Positions 52,248-63,891 of a DNA stretch of 64,000 nucleotides are shown here, piece after piece. Position 1 is the first letter of the stretch. Each line of letters begins with the position of its first letter. Under the pieces are notes generated by a model that worked only from the letters and a program-made list of their open reading frames with translations, did not search any database and was not told the DNA's origin. The translations under genes were made by a program, and so were the position numbers. Origin of the DNA: JAUYQR01 sp050632395 (GTDB taxonomy: Bacteria > Pseudomonadota > Alphaproteobacteria > Rhodobacterales > Rhodobacteraceae); the NCBI RefSeq assembly GCF_050632395.1, contig NZ_CP192600.1, forward strand, positions 1,240,001 through 1,304,000, given 5' to 3'.

Positions 52248-53279
52248 ATGAGCCGTCGCCCCACGATCCATGATGTTGCACGCGAGGCGGGCCTGTCGCC
52301 TGCCACCGTGGACCGCGTGCTGAACGGGCGCGAACGGGTGCGCGAGGAAACCGCGCGCCGTGTCTATGATGCGGCGCGGGCCGTGGGCTACCACGCGGCG
52401 CCGTTGATCGGCCAGCGGGTGCAGGCCGACATGCCACGCCTCAGGCTGGGCGTCGTGCTGCACAAGGAGCGTCAGTCGTTCTACCAGCAGTTCAAATCCG
52501 AGCTTGAACGGTCGGCCGCGGCGGCCGCAGGCATGCGGGTGTCGGTGAAGGTGGAATTTGCGGCCTCGCAGTCGCCGGGTGATTTCGCCAGTCTGATCGA
52601 CGCAATGGCGGGCCGGGTGGATGCGGTGGCCGCAACCGCCGTGACCCACCCTGAAGTCACCGATGCCGTCGTGCGGATGAACGCGCGCGGCATACCCTGC
52701 TTTGCCCTCTTGAACGATTTCGCCCAGGGTGTTCGGCAAAACTACCTTGGTCTCAATAACTTGAAGGTCGGCAGGATTGCCGCGCACATGATCTCGCAAT
52801 GTGCGAACCAACCGGGGAAGATTGCGGTTTTCGTTGGCGGCTATCGCTGGCACGGCCATGAATTGCGGGAAACCGGGTTCCGCAGCTACTTTCGCGAATA
52901 CGCGCCGCAGTTTCACGTGCTGGACACGCTGGTGAACCTTGAAACCCGCCAACTGACCTACGAGGCCACGCTGGATCTTCTGGGCCGCCATCCCGACCTG
53001 CGCGGCATCTATTGCGCCGGTGGCGGGATGGAGGGGGCGATTGCCGCGCTGCGCGAGGTGCGCAGCGCCGGCGAGGTGGCGCTGATCGTCAACGAACTGA
53101 CCCCTGAAAGCCGGTCTGCGCTGATCTCGCATGAGGTGACGATGGTAATCGCCACGCCCTTGCAGCGGTTGTGCGCCGATCTGATCGGCCTTGCGGCGGA
53201 TGCGGTGCAGAACGGGGTGCCATCGGTTTCGGGCCAGCATTTCCTGCAACCCGACCTTTACCTACCCGAATCTGTCTGA
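52248..53279 (+). CDS. LacI-family regulator, probable inositol-locus regulator
   Basis: The protein has 343 residues from ATG 52248. The HTH is TIHDVAREAGLSPATVDRVLNGRERVREETARRV, with Asp in the position where most LacI proteins have Ser (ATVDRVLN). The C-terminal periplasmic-binding-type sensor domain (60-343) includes FYQQFKSELERSAAAAAG and NYLGLNNLKVGRIAAHMI. It stands between the MocDE-like genes and the inositol genes. It is expected to repress one or both until an inositol derivative binds. Confidence 0.88.
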   Translation: MSRRPTIHDVAREAGLSPATVDRVLNGRERVREETARRVYDAARAVGYHAAPLIGQRVQADMPRLRLGVVLHKERQSFYQQFKSELERSAAAAAGMRVSVKVEFAASQSPGDFASLIDAMAGRVDAVAATAVTHPEVTDAVVRMNARGIPCFALLNDFAQGVRQNYLGLNNLKVGRIAAHMISQCANQPGKIAVFVGGYRWHGHELRETGFRSYFREYAPQFHVLDTLVNLETRQLTYEATLDLLGRHPDLRGIYCAGGGMEGAIAALREVRSAGEVALIVNELTPESRSALISHEVTMVIATPLQRLCADLIGLAADAVQNGVPSVSGQHFLQPDLYLPESV

Positions 53280-53307
53280 CGAAAAAACATCACGGTGGGC
53301 GAATTTG

Positions 53308-53323
53308 TCGTCAGCCCTGACGA
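53308..53323. promoter_or_regulatory. Operator candidate TCGTCAG-CC-CTGACGA
   Basis: A perfect 7-base inverted repeat with a 2-base centre (arms 53308-53314 and 53317-53323) lies 79 bases before the barrel-protein start. Another TGACGA half-site overlaps the LacI stop at 53277. This matches the half-site near the LacI start, suggesting one regulator with several sites. Confidence 0.6.
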
Positions 53324-53401
53324 AAACCGCAGCCCCCGCCATTGACGCGAACGGGCGACTCGGCCCACGGTCCGGCGCAACCAATACCGGCCAGGGGGGC
53401 C

Positions 53402-54214
53402 ATGCCTATGATTTCGTTTGCACTGAACCACATGACCGTGGCGAAGCTGTCCTATGTGGCTCTTGTCGATCTGGCGGCCAGCCTTGGCTGCGTCGGGATC
53501 GAGGTTCGCAACGACCTGCCGCAACCGCTGTTCGACGGAATGTCGCCGCAAGCTGCCGGTGATCTGGCGCGGTCGCGCAAGCTGCGCCTTCTTGCGGTGG
53601 CCGAGGTCAAGCGGTTCAACGAATGGTCCGACGCCAAGGCCGCCGAGGCGCTGGCCCTGATGCAGATCGCGAAGGCCGCCGGTGCCGAAGCGGTCAGCCT
53701 GATCCCGCGCAACGACAACCTTGGCACCGGCAACGGCGAACGTCAGGCCGCGCTCAGGGTGGCTCTGAAGGCGCTGAAACCAATGCTGGAAGACCACGAT
53801 CTGGTCGGCATGGTCGAACCCCTCGGCTTCGAGATTTGCGCCCTGCGCTACAAATCCGAAGCGGTCGATGCGATCGAGGCGCTGAACGCGACCGGCCGTT
53901 TCAAGCTGGTGCATGACACGTTCCACCACACGCTTGCTGGCGGCGGGCCGATCTATCCGGCCCACACCGGCATCGTTCACATATCCGGCGTTGTGGATAA
54001 GGGCCTCTCGACCGGCCAGATGACCGACGCGCACCGCGTGCTGGTCGATGGCGGTGATGTGCTGGGCAACGCAGACCAGATCCGCGCCTTGCAGGCTGCA
54101 GGTTACGCCGGCCCGGTGTCGTTCGAGTGTTTTGCTCCGTCGGTGCATGATCTGGCTGACCCAGCCAGCGCCCTGCGCACCAGCATGTCCCATCTTGCCG
54201 CGGCTGTGGCGTGA
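53402..54214 (+). CDS. Xylose-isomerase-like TIM-barrel protein (IolE/IolI/MocC-like)
   Basis: The protein has 270 residues from ATG 53402; ATG 53408 is also possible. SLGCVGIEVRNDLPQPLF, LLAVAEVKRFN, MVEPLGFEICALRYKSEA and FKLVHDTFHH follow the strand order of sugar isomerase-like barrels. E in MVEPLG, D/H in VHDTFHH, H in VHISG and E in SFECF are candidate metal ligands. Family members in inositol loci dehydrate 2-keto-myo-inositol (IolE), isomerise it (IolI) or act in rhizopine use (MocC). The exact role is not resolved. Confidence 0.83.
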   Translation: MPMISFALNHMTVAKLSYVALVDLAASLGCVGIEVRNDLPQPLFDGMSPQAAGDLARSRKLRLLAVAEVKRFNEWSDAKAAEALALMQIAKAAGAEAVSLIPRNDNLGTGNGERQAALRVALKALKPMLEDHDLVGMVEPLGFEICALRYKSEAVDAIEALNATGRFKLVHDTFHHTLAGGGPIYPAHTGIVHISGVVDKGLSTGQMTDAHRVLVDGGDVLGNADQIRALQAAGYAGPVSFECFAPSVHDLADPASALRTSMSHLAAAVA

Positions 54215-54231
54215 CACATGCCGCGGTTCGA

Positions 54232-54251
54232 TTTTGCAACCGGTTGCAAAA
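54232..54251. promoter_or_regulatory. 20-base perfect palindrome TTTTGCAACCGGTTGCAAAA, LacI-type operator upstream of ibpA
   Basis: A perfect palindrome with central CCGG, the form usual for LacI-family operators, lies 176 bases before the ibpA start and 17 bases after the barrel-gene stop. It differs from the TGACGA sites near the LacI gene, so it may bind a different LacI-family regulator encoded elsewhere. Confidence 0.7.
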
Positions 54252-54316
54252 ATCTGTTGACCGCGCAAAACAAGTGGATCAGCCTCAAAAAGTGGCTGAT
54301 GAAGTGAATCGTTCAG

Positions 54317-54345
54317 TTTTTGCGAAAGTTAAACGTGCGCAAAAA
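54317..54345. promoter_or_regulatory. Second inverted repeat TTTTTGCG-N13-CGCAAAAA upstream of ibpA
   Basis: An 8-base inverted repeat (arms 54317-54324 and 54338-54345, spacer 13) lies about 82 bases before the ibpA start. Its arms resemble half of the TTTTGCAA palindrome upstream, so it may be an auxiliary operator allowing looping. Confidence 0.45.
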
Positions 54346-54426
54346 TCATTGCGATAAAGTCGAACTCGACGTAGTAAACGTAGACCTGACCTGCCCGATG
54401 GCAGAAAAAACTCTGGGAGGAGTACC

Positions 54427-55368
54427 ATGAAAAAGACCCTGATCGCCGCCGGTTTTGCGGCATTGATGACCACCACAGCGATGGCCGATGGCATTGGCGT
54501 GTCGATGGCGCGGTTCGACGACAACTTCCTGACCGTGCTGCGCAACGGCATCCAGGCACAGGCCGATGCGGCTGGCCTGTCGGTGCAGATCGAAGACGCA
54601 CAGGATGACGTGGCCAAGCAGTTGGACCAGATCAACAACTTCATCGCTTCGGGCGTCGACGCGATCATCGTGAACCCGGTCGACACCTCGGCCACGCAAG
54701 CGATGTCCGACGCCGCCGCCGCCGCCAACGTGCCGCTGGTCTACGTGAACCGCCAGCCGATCAACGTCGACACGCTGCCCGACAATCAGGCGTTCGTCGC
54801 CTCGAACGAAGTAGACTCGTCCAGCCAGGGTTTCATCGAGCAGTGCAACCAGTGGAAGGCCGCCGGCAAGGATGAGGTGAACGTCTATGTCATGCAGGGC
54901 CAGCTGTCGAACCAGGCTGCCGTGCAGCGCACGCAGAACTACTACGACGTGATCGAAGCAGGCAAATGCGCCGTCAAGGTCAACGTGATCGACCAGCAGA
55001 CCGCGAACTGGAGCCGTGACGAAGCGCAGAACCTGATGACCAACTGGCTGTCGACCGGAACCGCCTTTGACGGCGTGCTGGCCAACAACGACGAAATGGC
55101 GCTGGGCGCGATCCAGGCGATGAAGGCCGCCGGGATCGACATGGCTTCGGTGATCGTGTCGGGCGTCGACGCGACGCAGGACGCGCTGGCATCGATGCAG
55201 GCGGGCGAACTTGACATCACCGTGTTCCAGAACGCAGCGGCCCAAGGCGGCGGCGCGCTTGATGCAGCGGTCAAGCTGGCGGCGGGCGAAGCGGTCGAAC
55301 AGAAGGTCTACGTTCCGTTCGAACTGGTGACCCCGGCCAACATCGACAACTACCTGTCGAAGAACTGA
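54427..55368 (+). CDS. ibpA: Inositol-type periplasmic binding protein
   Basis: The protein has 313 residues. MKKTLIAAGFAALMTTTAMA is the signal peptide. MARFDDNFLTVLRNGIQAQADAAGLSVQIEDAQDDVAKQLDQINNFIASGVDAIIVNPVDT and VYVNRQPI are typical of the inositol-binding proteins IbpA and MocB. ATG follows GGGAGGAGTACC. The downstream permease, ATPase and inositol dehydrogenase genes confirm the context; a rhizopine or scyllo-inositol ligand is possible. Confidence 0.9.
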   Translation: MKKTLIAAGFAALMTTTAMADGIGVSMARFDDNFLTVLRNGIQAQADAAGLSVQIEDAQDDVAKQLDQINNFIASGVDAIIVNPVDTSATQAMSDAAAAANVPLVYVNRQPINVDTLPDNQAFVASNEVDSSSQGFIEQCNQWKAAGKDEVNVYVMQGQLSNQAAVQRTQNYYDVIEAGKCAVKVNVIDQQTANWSRDEAQNLMTNWLSTGTAFDGVLANNDEMALGAIQAMKAAGIDMASVIVSGVDATQDALASMQAGELDITVFQNAAAQGGGALDAAVKLAAGEAVEQKVYVPFELVTPANIDNYLSKN

Positions 55369-55384
55369 TCCATCGCTTACACCG

Positions 55385-55414
55385 GAAGGGGCGGCGCCAA
55401 GGTGCCGCCCCTTC
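55385..55414 (+). terminator. Intercistronic hairpin between ibpA and iatP
   Basis: An 11-base-pair stem (55385-55395 with 55404-55414) closes an 8-base loop, with no T-run after it. As after the other three binding-protein genes, it probably favours binding-protein mRNA. Confidence 0.75.
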
Positions 55415-55440
55415 TGCGCTCAGGCCGCAAGGAGACCAAC

Positions 55441-56511
55441 ATGGCGAACACCTCGAATGGGATCGGCGGCCTGACCTTCGACCCGAAGAAACGGACACGC
55501 GCTCCAGAACTGAACGTGCTGGCCGCGCTGATCCTGATCATCGTCGCCTTCGAGGTTCTTGGCCGGTTGTTCATCGGCGACAGCTTTCTGTTCAACACCC
55601 GCGACAACGTCGACACGCTGTTCAACGAGCAGCGACTCCAGATCATCATCCTGCAAGTCGCCATCGTCGGGATCATCGCGCTTGGCGTCACGCAGGTCAT
55701 CATCACCGGCGGCATCGACCTTTCCTCCGGCTCGGTCGTCGGCCTGACGGCTATGGTGACGATGAGCTTCGCGCAGGTTGCGATGGTCAACGGCAACCCC
55801 AACCCCAAAGCGATCTTCGGGCCGGAGTGGATGGACCTTCCCGTCCTTGTCCCCCTGATCGTCGGCCTCGGCTGCGGGCTGTTCGCGGGCCTCGTGAACG
55901 GCCTTCTGATCGCCTACACCAAGATCCCGCCCTTCATCGCCACGCTTGGCATGATGGTCACGGCGCGCGGGGCGGCGAAGTGGTGGTCCAAGGGCAACCC
56001 GATCTCGTTCCCGACCGACAGCTACGCCGCCATCGGCCAGGGCATGATGCCCGTCGTGATCTTCGTTGTGCTCGCGGTCCTCTTCCACCTCATCATGACG
56101 CAGACGAAATACGGCAAGCATTGCTATGCCATCGGCTCGAACGAAGCCGCCGCTCGCATGTCGGGGATCAACGTCGCGGGCCACAAGGTGCTGGTCTACA
56201 CCATTGCCGGCGCCTTGGCCGCACTGGCCGCCGTGGTCCTGTCGTCGAAGAACCTGACGGCTCAAGCCGGCATGGGCGTGATGTACGAACTGGACGCCAT
56301 CGCCATGGCCGTGATCGGCGGCGTTTCCCTGCAAGGCGGGCGCGGGTCGATCATCGGTACCTGCCTTGGTGCGCTTATCTTCGGTGTCATCATCTCCGGC
56401 TTCACCTTCCTCAAACTCGACGCCTACTACCAAGAGATGGTGAAAGGCGTGATCATCGTCGGCGCCGTGGTCCTTGACCAGTGGCGGCAAACCAAGAAGG
56501 GGCGCGGCTGA
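55441..56511 (+). CDS. iatP: Inositol ABC importer permease
   Basis: The protein has 356 residues from ATG 55441 with AAGGAGACC upstream. About ten membrane segments are present. VGIIALGVTQVIITGGIDLSSGSVVGL is the signature loop, and TKYGKHCYAIGSNEAAARMSGINV and AVIGGVSLQGGRGSIIG follow. TGATG overlap joins it to the ATPase gene. Confidence 0.92.
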   Translation: MANTSNGIGGLTFDPKKRTRAPELNVLAALILIIVAFEVLGRLFIGDSFLFNTRDNVDTLFNEQRLQIIILQVAIVGIIALGVTQVIITGGIDLSSGSVVGLTAMVTMSFAQVAMVNGNPNPKAIFGPEWMDLPVLVPLIVGLGCGLFAGLVNGLLIAYTKIPPFIATLGMMVTARGAAKWWSKGNPISFPTDSYAAIGQGMMPVVIFVVLAVLFHLIMTQTKYGKHCYAIGSNEAAARMSGINVAGHKVLVYTIAGALAALAAVVLSSKNLTAQAGMGVMYELDAIAMAVIGGVSLQGGRGSIIGTCLGALIFGVIISGFTFLKLDAYYQEMVKGVIIVGAVVLDQWRQTKKGRG

Positions 56512-57281
56512 TGACCGATTTCATCCTCGAGACACGCGGGCTGACCAAGCATTACGGCGGCGTCCACGCCCTGACCGGTGCCGACTTTGCCCTGACCCGC
56601 GGCGAGCATGTGGCGATCATGGGCGACAACGGGGCGGGCAAATCCACCTTCGTGCGCCAGATCACCGGCGTCGAAAAGCCAACCGATGGCAAGATCGTCT
56701 TCGACGGGGTGGAACACACCTTCCAAAGCCCGATCGAAGCACGCGAGGCCGGGATCGAAACCGTGTTCCAGACCCTTGCCCTGGCCGATGACCTCGACGT
56801 GCCGTCAAACCTGTTCCTTGGCCGCGAGAAGATCCGCTTCAACCTCGGCCCGTTTTCCATCCTCGACAAGCGGGCGATGAAAGAGGCTGCGATGGCGGCC
56901 CTGGTGAAAACCGGGGTCAAGATTCCGAACCTGATGAACACCATTCGCAACATGTCGGGCGGGCAGCGCCAATGCGTTGCCATCGCGCGGACGGCGGCGT
57001 TCAAATCCAAGCTCGTCATCATGGATGAACCGACAGCCGCCCTTGGCGTGCAGGAAACCGCACAGGTCGAAAACATCATCCGCACCCTGAAAGAGGCGGG
57101 AGAGCCCCTGATCCTCATCAGCCACAACATGCGGCAGGTATTTGACCTCGCGGACCGGATCGTCGTCTTCCGCCGTGGCCGCATCGTCGCCAACCTCCGG
57201 AAAGAGGAAACCAGCGGCGAAGACGTGGTGGCCTACATCACCGGGGCCAAGACTGGCGCCGACTATCAGGGCGCAGCCTGA
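56511..57281 (+). CDS. iatA: Inositol ABC importer ATPase, single-domain form
   Basis: The protein has 256 residues with one ATPase domain: GDNGAGKST, the signature MSGGQRQCVAIARTA and VIMDEPTAALG. Most ribose-type ATPases have two domains of about 500 residues in all; the half-size form occurs in the inositol and fructose importers of rhizobia. It would work as a dimer with IatP. ATG 56511 overlaps the iatP stop, and idhA follows after 83 bases. Confidence 0.92.
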   Translation: MTDFILETRGLTKHYGGVHALTGADFALTRGEHVAIMGDNGAGKSTFVRQITGVEKPTDGKIVFDGVEHTFQSPIEAREAGIETVFQTLALADDLDVPSNLFLGREKIRFNLGPFSILDKRAMKEAAMAALVKTGVKIPNLMNTIRNMSGGQRQCVAIARTAAFKSKLVIMDEPTAALGVQETAQVENIIRTLKEAGEPLILISHNMRQVFDLADRIVVFRRGRIVANLRKEETSGEDVVAYITGAKTGADYQGAA

Positions 57282-57364
57282 CACGGGGTGGACCTCCCCG
57301 CGTCGAACCCTTATCGACTTTGACCAGAACACCTCGGGCGCTGACCCGAAACAAGGAACCAGAC

Positions 57365-58366
57365 ATGACGCTGAACTTCGCCATCCTCGGGGCCGGACGC
57401 ATCGGCCAGGTCCACGCCCGCGCCGTCGCCGGCACCCCCGGTGCCAAACTGGTCGCCATCGCCGACCCGGTCGCTGCGGCGGCGGAAAGCGTGAAGGCAA
57501 CCTATGGCTGCGACATCCGCACCATCGACACGATCCTCGGCTCCAAGGACGTGGACGCCGTGGTGATCTGCACCCCCACCGACACCCACGCCGACCTGAT
57601 CGAACGCTTCACCAAGGCCGGAAAGGCCGTGTTCTGCGAAAAGCCGGTCGATCTTTCGCTGCAACGCGTGAAGGATTGCATCAAGGCCGTCGCTGCTGCC
57701 AAAGGCACCCTGATGGTCGGCTTCAACCGCCGCTTCGACCCCGACTTCATGGCCGTGAAAGCCGCGATTGATGCGGGCAAGATCGGCAAGGTCGAGATGG
57801 TGACGATCACCAGCCGCGATCCCGGCGCGCCGCCGCACGATTACATCACCCGCTCGGGCGGCATCTTCCGCGACATGACGATCCATGATTTCGACATGGC
57901 CCGCTGGCTTTTGGGCGAAGAGGTTGAAACCGTGTGGGCCGCCGCCTCGGTGCTGACCGACGCGAAGATCGGTGAACTTGGCGATTACGACAGCGTCAAC
58001 GTCATCCTGCGCACCAAGTCGGGCCGTCAGGCGATCATCACCAACAGCCGCCGCGCCGCCTATGGCTACGACCAGCGGATCGAGGTGCTGGGCTCCACCG
58101 GCATGGTGGCCGCGCAGAACCACGGCGAAAACCGGATCACCTTTGCCGACAAGGCGGGCTTCCACGACTCGCCGCTTCTGAACTTCTTCATGACCCGCTA
58201 CATCGCAGCCTACGCCAACGAAATCGCCGGCTTCATCGCCGCCGTGCAGAACAAGACCGAGACGCCGACGACCGGCCATGACGGTTTGATGGCGCTTGCG
58301 CTGGCCGAAGCCGCGCTGAAATCGGTTGCCGAAGGGCGCTCGGTGAAGGTGTCGGAAATCCTCTGA
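57365..58366 (+). CDS. idhA: myo-Inositol 2-dehydrogenase
   Basis: The protein has 333 residues. The Rossmann motif is GAGRIGQVHA, EKP is at 92-94 with catalytic K93, and GGIFRDMTIHDFDMARW supplies D170 and H174, matching the Asp/His pair of IolG. GFNRRFDPDF is also typical. It oxidises myo-inositol to 2-keto-myo-inositol with NAD. The inosose dehydratase and later iol genes are not in the window apart from the barrel protein at 53402, so the rest of the pathway should lie elsewhere. Confidence 0.92.
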   Translation: MTLNFAILGAGRIGQVHARAVAGTPGAKLVAIADPVAAAAESVKATYGCDIRTIDTILGSKDVDAVVICTPTDTHADLIERFTKAGKAVFCEKPVDLSLQRVKDCIKAVAAAKGTLMVGFNRRFDPDFMAVKAAIDAGKIGKVEMVTITSRDPGAPPHDYITRSGGIFRDMTIHDFDMARWLLGEEVETVWAAASVLTDAKIGELGDYDSVNVILRTKSGRQAIITNSRRAAYGYDQRIEVLGSTGMVAAQNHGENRITFADKAGFHDSPLLNFFMTRYIAAYANEIAGFIAAVQNKTETPTTGHDGLMALALAEAALKSVAEGRSVKVSEIL

Positions 58367-58388
58367 GGCAATCGCTTCACCAAAACAA

Positions 58389-58414
58389 AACGGCCGCCCA
58401 TTCGGGCGGCCGTT
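58389..58414 (+). terminator. Terminator hairpin after idhA
   Basis: A perfect 11-base-pair stem AACGGCCGCCC/GGGCGGCCGTT (58389-58399, 58404-58414) with loop ATTC, followed by GTCGTTTCC. It lies 22 bases after the idhA stop and ends the inositol operon. Confidence 0.8.
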
Positions 58415-58494
58415 GTCGTTTCCAATGCGGCCAATCGGTTAACAGGTGCCTAATCGCGCCTCATAAGCCATTGATATCGCAATCAGGCCTCTAT

Positions 58495-58511
58495 TGTCCC
58501 ACCGTGGGACA
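58495..58511. other. Perfect short palindrome TGTCCCA-CCG-TGGGACA
   Basis: A 7-base inverted repeat with a 3-base centre (58495-58501, 58505-58511) lies 2 bases beyond the carB stop. It has no T-run in either direction, so it is not an ordinary terminator. It could be a protein-binding site or a weak 3' end structure of carB. Confidence 0.4.
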
Positions 58512-58513
58512 CT

Positions 58514-61843
<3,330 letters not shown>

Positions 61844-62018
61844 GCTGGCCCCCACCTATAGCGCAAAACTTCGCGGGTTATAGCGAGGGCGGGCCGGGGC
61901 GCAAGGGTGGAAGTTGCAGCCGCTGCGGCATCGCGGCGCGCTGTCGTTTTCCGATGCGGAAACGGGCCGGAACGGCTGGCGCGGCACGGCGGATCGGCCT
62001 ATCTCGGGATAGGTGAGG

Positions 62019-63167
62019 ATGGGGCGCGCGGTGATCCTGGTAGAACATGGGCCTTCGGGCGAGCCGGTGCTATTTCGCCAGCCGCGCGAGGTGATCGGCG
62101 CGGGCCGCGCATCCGAGGTGATGCGGGCTCTGGCACGGGCAGAACGCGCACGGGCGGCGGGGGCCTGGGTTGCCGGCTATGTTGCCTATGAGGCTGGGTA
62201 TGCGCTGGAACCGAAGCTTGGCGCTCTGATGCCCCGACGGCGGCAGGGGCCACTGCTGCTGCTGGGCGTGTTCGACGGCCCGGTAGAGGCGGACGGCTTT
62301 CTTGCCGAAGCTTCCGACGCAGGAAAGGCAAGCTGGATCACGCCGCCGCAGCCGGTAGTGTCGCGGCCGCGCTACGATGCGGCGATGGCGCGGGTGCTGG
62401 CCTATATCGCGGCGGGCGACTGCTATCAGGTGAACTTGACCTTCCCGATGACCGCGCGGCTGCTGTCGGGCAGCGCCAAAGGGCTATACGGCGCGCTGCG
62501 GCGCACCGGGGCGGTCGGCCACGGCGCCTATGTTGATCTTGGGCAGGGACCGGTGATCGTTTCCCGCTCGCCCGAGTTGTTCTTCCGGCTGGAGCCGGGG
62601 GGGCGGATCGTCACCCGCCCGATGAAAGGCACCGCCCCCCGCGATGCCGACCCGGCACGCGATGCGGCGATTGCGGCGGCGTTGCAGGCATCGGTCAAGG
62701 ATCGCGCCGAGAACCTGATGATCGTGGACCTTCTGCGCAACGACATCTCGCGTCTGGCGAAGGTGGGCTCGGTCACGGTGCCGGCGCTTTTCGCGATGGA
62801 GAAATACTCGACCGTCCACCAGATGACCTCGACCATCGAAGGGGAATTGGCAGAGCCCGCCAGCCTGCCCGCGCTGATGGCGGCCCTGTTTCCCTGCGGG
62901 TCGGTGAGCGGCGCCCCTAAGATCCGGGCGATGCAGATCATCCGCGAGGTGGAACCCGCGCCACGCGGCGTCTATTGCGGCGCGATCGGCTGGATGGCGC
63001 CGGACGGACGCGCGGATTTCTCGGTCGCGATCCGCACCCTGTCGATCACCGGGCAGGATATCGTGATGAACGTGGGCGGCGGGGTGGTGCACGGCTCCAC
63101 CGCCGAGGGTGAATGGGAGGAGGCGTTGTGGAAAGCGCGCTTCGTGAAGGCGGCCGTACGGGCGTAA
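62019..63167 (+). CDS. pabB: Aminodeoxychorismate synthase component I
   Basis: The protein has 382 residues from ATG 62019; GTG 62013 is an alternative, and neither has an ideally spaced ribosome site. The chorismate-binding domain shows IAAGDCYQVNLTFPM, ELFFRLEPGGRIVTRPMKGTAPR, DRAENLMIVDLLRNDISRLA and FPCGSVSGAPKIRAMQIIREVEP. It aminates chorismate for folate synthesis. The aminotransferase gene overlaps its end. Confidence 0.92.
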   Translation: MGRAVILVEHGPSGEPVLFRQPREVIGAGRASEVMRALARAERARAAGAWVAGYVAYEAGYALEPKLGALMPRRRQGPLLLLGVFDGPVEADGFLAEASDAGKASWITPPQPVVSRPRYDAAMARVLAYIAAGDCYQVNLTFPMTARLLSGSAKGLYGALRRTGAVGHGAYVDLGQGPVIVSRSPELFFRLEPGGRIVTRPMKGTAPRDADPARDAAIAAALQASVKDRAENLMIVDLLRNDISRLAKVGSVTVPALFAMEKYSTVHQMTSTIEGELAEPASLPALMAALFPCGSVSGAPKIRAMQIIREVEPAPRGVYCGAIGWMAPDGRADFSVAIRTLSITGQDIVMNVGGGVVHGSTAEGEWEEALWKARFVKAAVRA

Positions 63168-63778
63168 GGCTGATCGAGACGTTGCTCTGGGATGGCACGC
63201 GCTTTCCGCGGCTCGCGCTGCACATGGCAAGGCTGGCGCGCGGCGCGGAAGCCTTGGGCTGGGACGCGCCGCATCTCGACCTGGGCGCCACGAGTCCCGA
63301 CGACCCCGCGCGCGTTCGGCTGACGCTCGGGGCAGGGGGCGATGTGAGCGTCGAAGTGGCAGCGCTACCGCCCGCAAAACCGCTCTGGCGCGTCGGTCTG
63401 GCCGAGGCGCGCCTGTCGTCAACTGACCCGTGGCTGACCATCAAATCCACCCGCCGCGAGGTCTACGACCGCGCCCGCGCCAATCTGTCCGACGACCTCG
63501 ACGAGGTGATCTTCCTCAACGAACGCTGCGAGGTCTGCGACGGCACCATCACCACGGTGTTCTTCGATCGCGGTGCCGGGCTGCGCACCCCGCCCCTCAC
63601 GTCCGGCCTTCTGCCCGGCGTCCTGCGCGCCGAACTAGCCTGCCCCGAGGAGGTCCTTTTGGCCGCCGACCTGCCGCACGTGCGGCTCTGGGTCGGCAAC
63701 GCCCTGCGAGGTCTTTCCCCTGCGACATTCATCTGTCCCCAAATATCCCCGCCGGAGGCTTCTACGCCTGCCACCTGA
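63128..63778 (+). CDS. pabC: Aminotransferase class IV, probable aminodeoxychorismate lyase
   Basis: The protein has 216 residues from GTG 63128, with GGGAGGAGG eight bases upstream, and overlaps pabB by 40 bases. The PLP lysine is in TIKSTRREVYDRAR, and NERCEVCDGTITTVFF and SGLLPGVLRAEL are class IV motifs. It would release 4-aminobenzoate from aminodeoxychorismate. The last 16 codons run into the inverted repeat at 63730-63809, so the C-terminus appears to be supplied by that repeat. Confidence 0.85.
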   Translation: MESALREGGRTGVRLIETLLWDGTRFPRLALHMARLARGAEALGWDAPHLDLGATSPDDPARVRLTLGAGGDVSVEVAALPPAKPLWRVGLAEARLSSTDPWLTIKSTRREVYDRARANLSDDLDEVIFLNERCEVCDGTITTVFFDRGAGLRTPPLTSGLLPGVLRAELACPEEVLLAADLPHVRLWVGNALRGLSPATFICPQISPPEASTPAT

Positions 63779-63809
63779 AGCCTCCGGCGGGGATATTTAG
63801 TGACAGATG
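63730..63809. repeat. Long inverted repeat / bidirectional terminator-like element
   Basis: A 22-base perfect inverted repeat (63741-63762 with 63777-63798; core CCCCGCCGGAGGCTTC) is flanked by a second, outer pair CATCTGTC/GACAGATG (63730-63737, 63802-63809). The loop is 14 bases. Sequences of this kind, with GGGGACAGATGAA next to GCCGGAGG, recur between genes in Rhodobacteraceae as far as I recall. It can fold as a very strong hairpin and probably ends pabC transcription. Confidence 0.75.
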
Positions 63810-63891
63810 AAACCGGGCGCGGGCTTGACTTGGGGGAGCGGGCAAGGTGTATCGGCCCAAAGTTGCCAAAGCCCTCGGAAGGGGAATTAGA

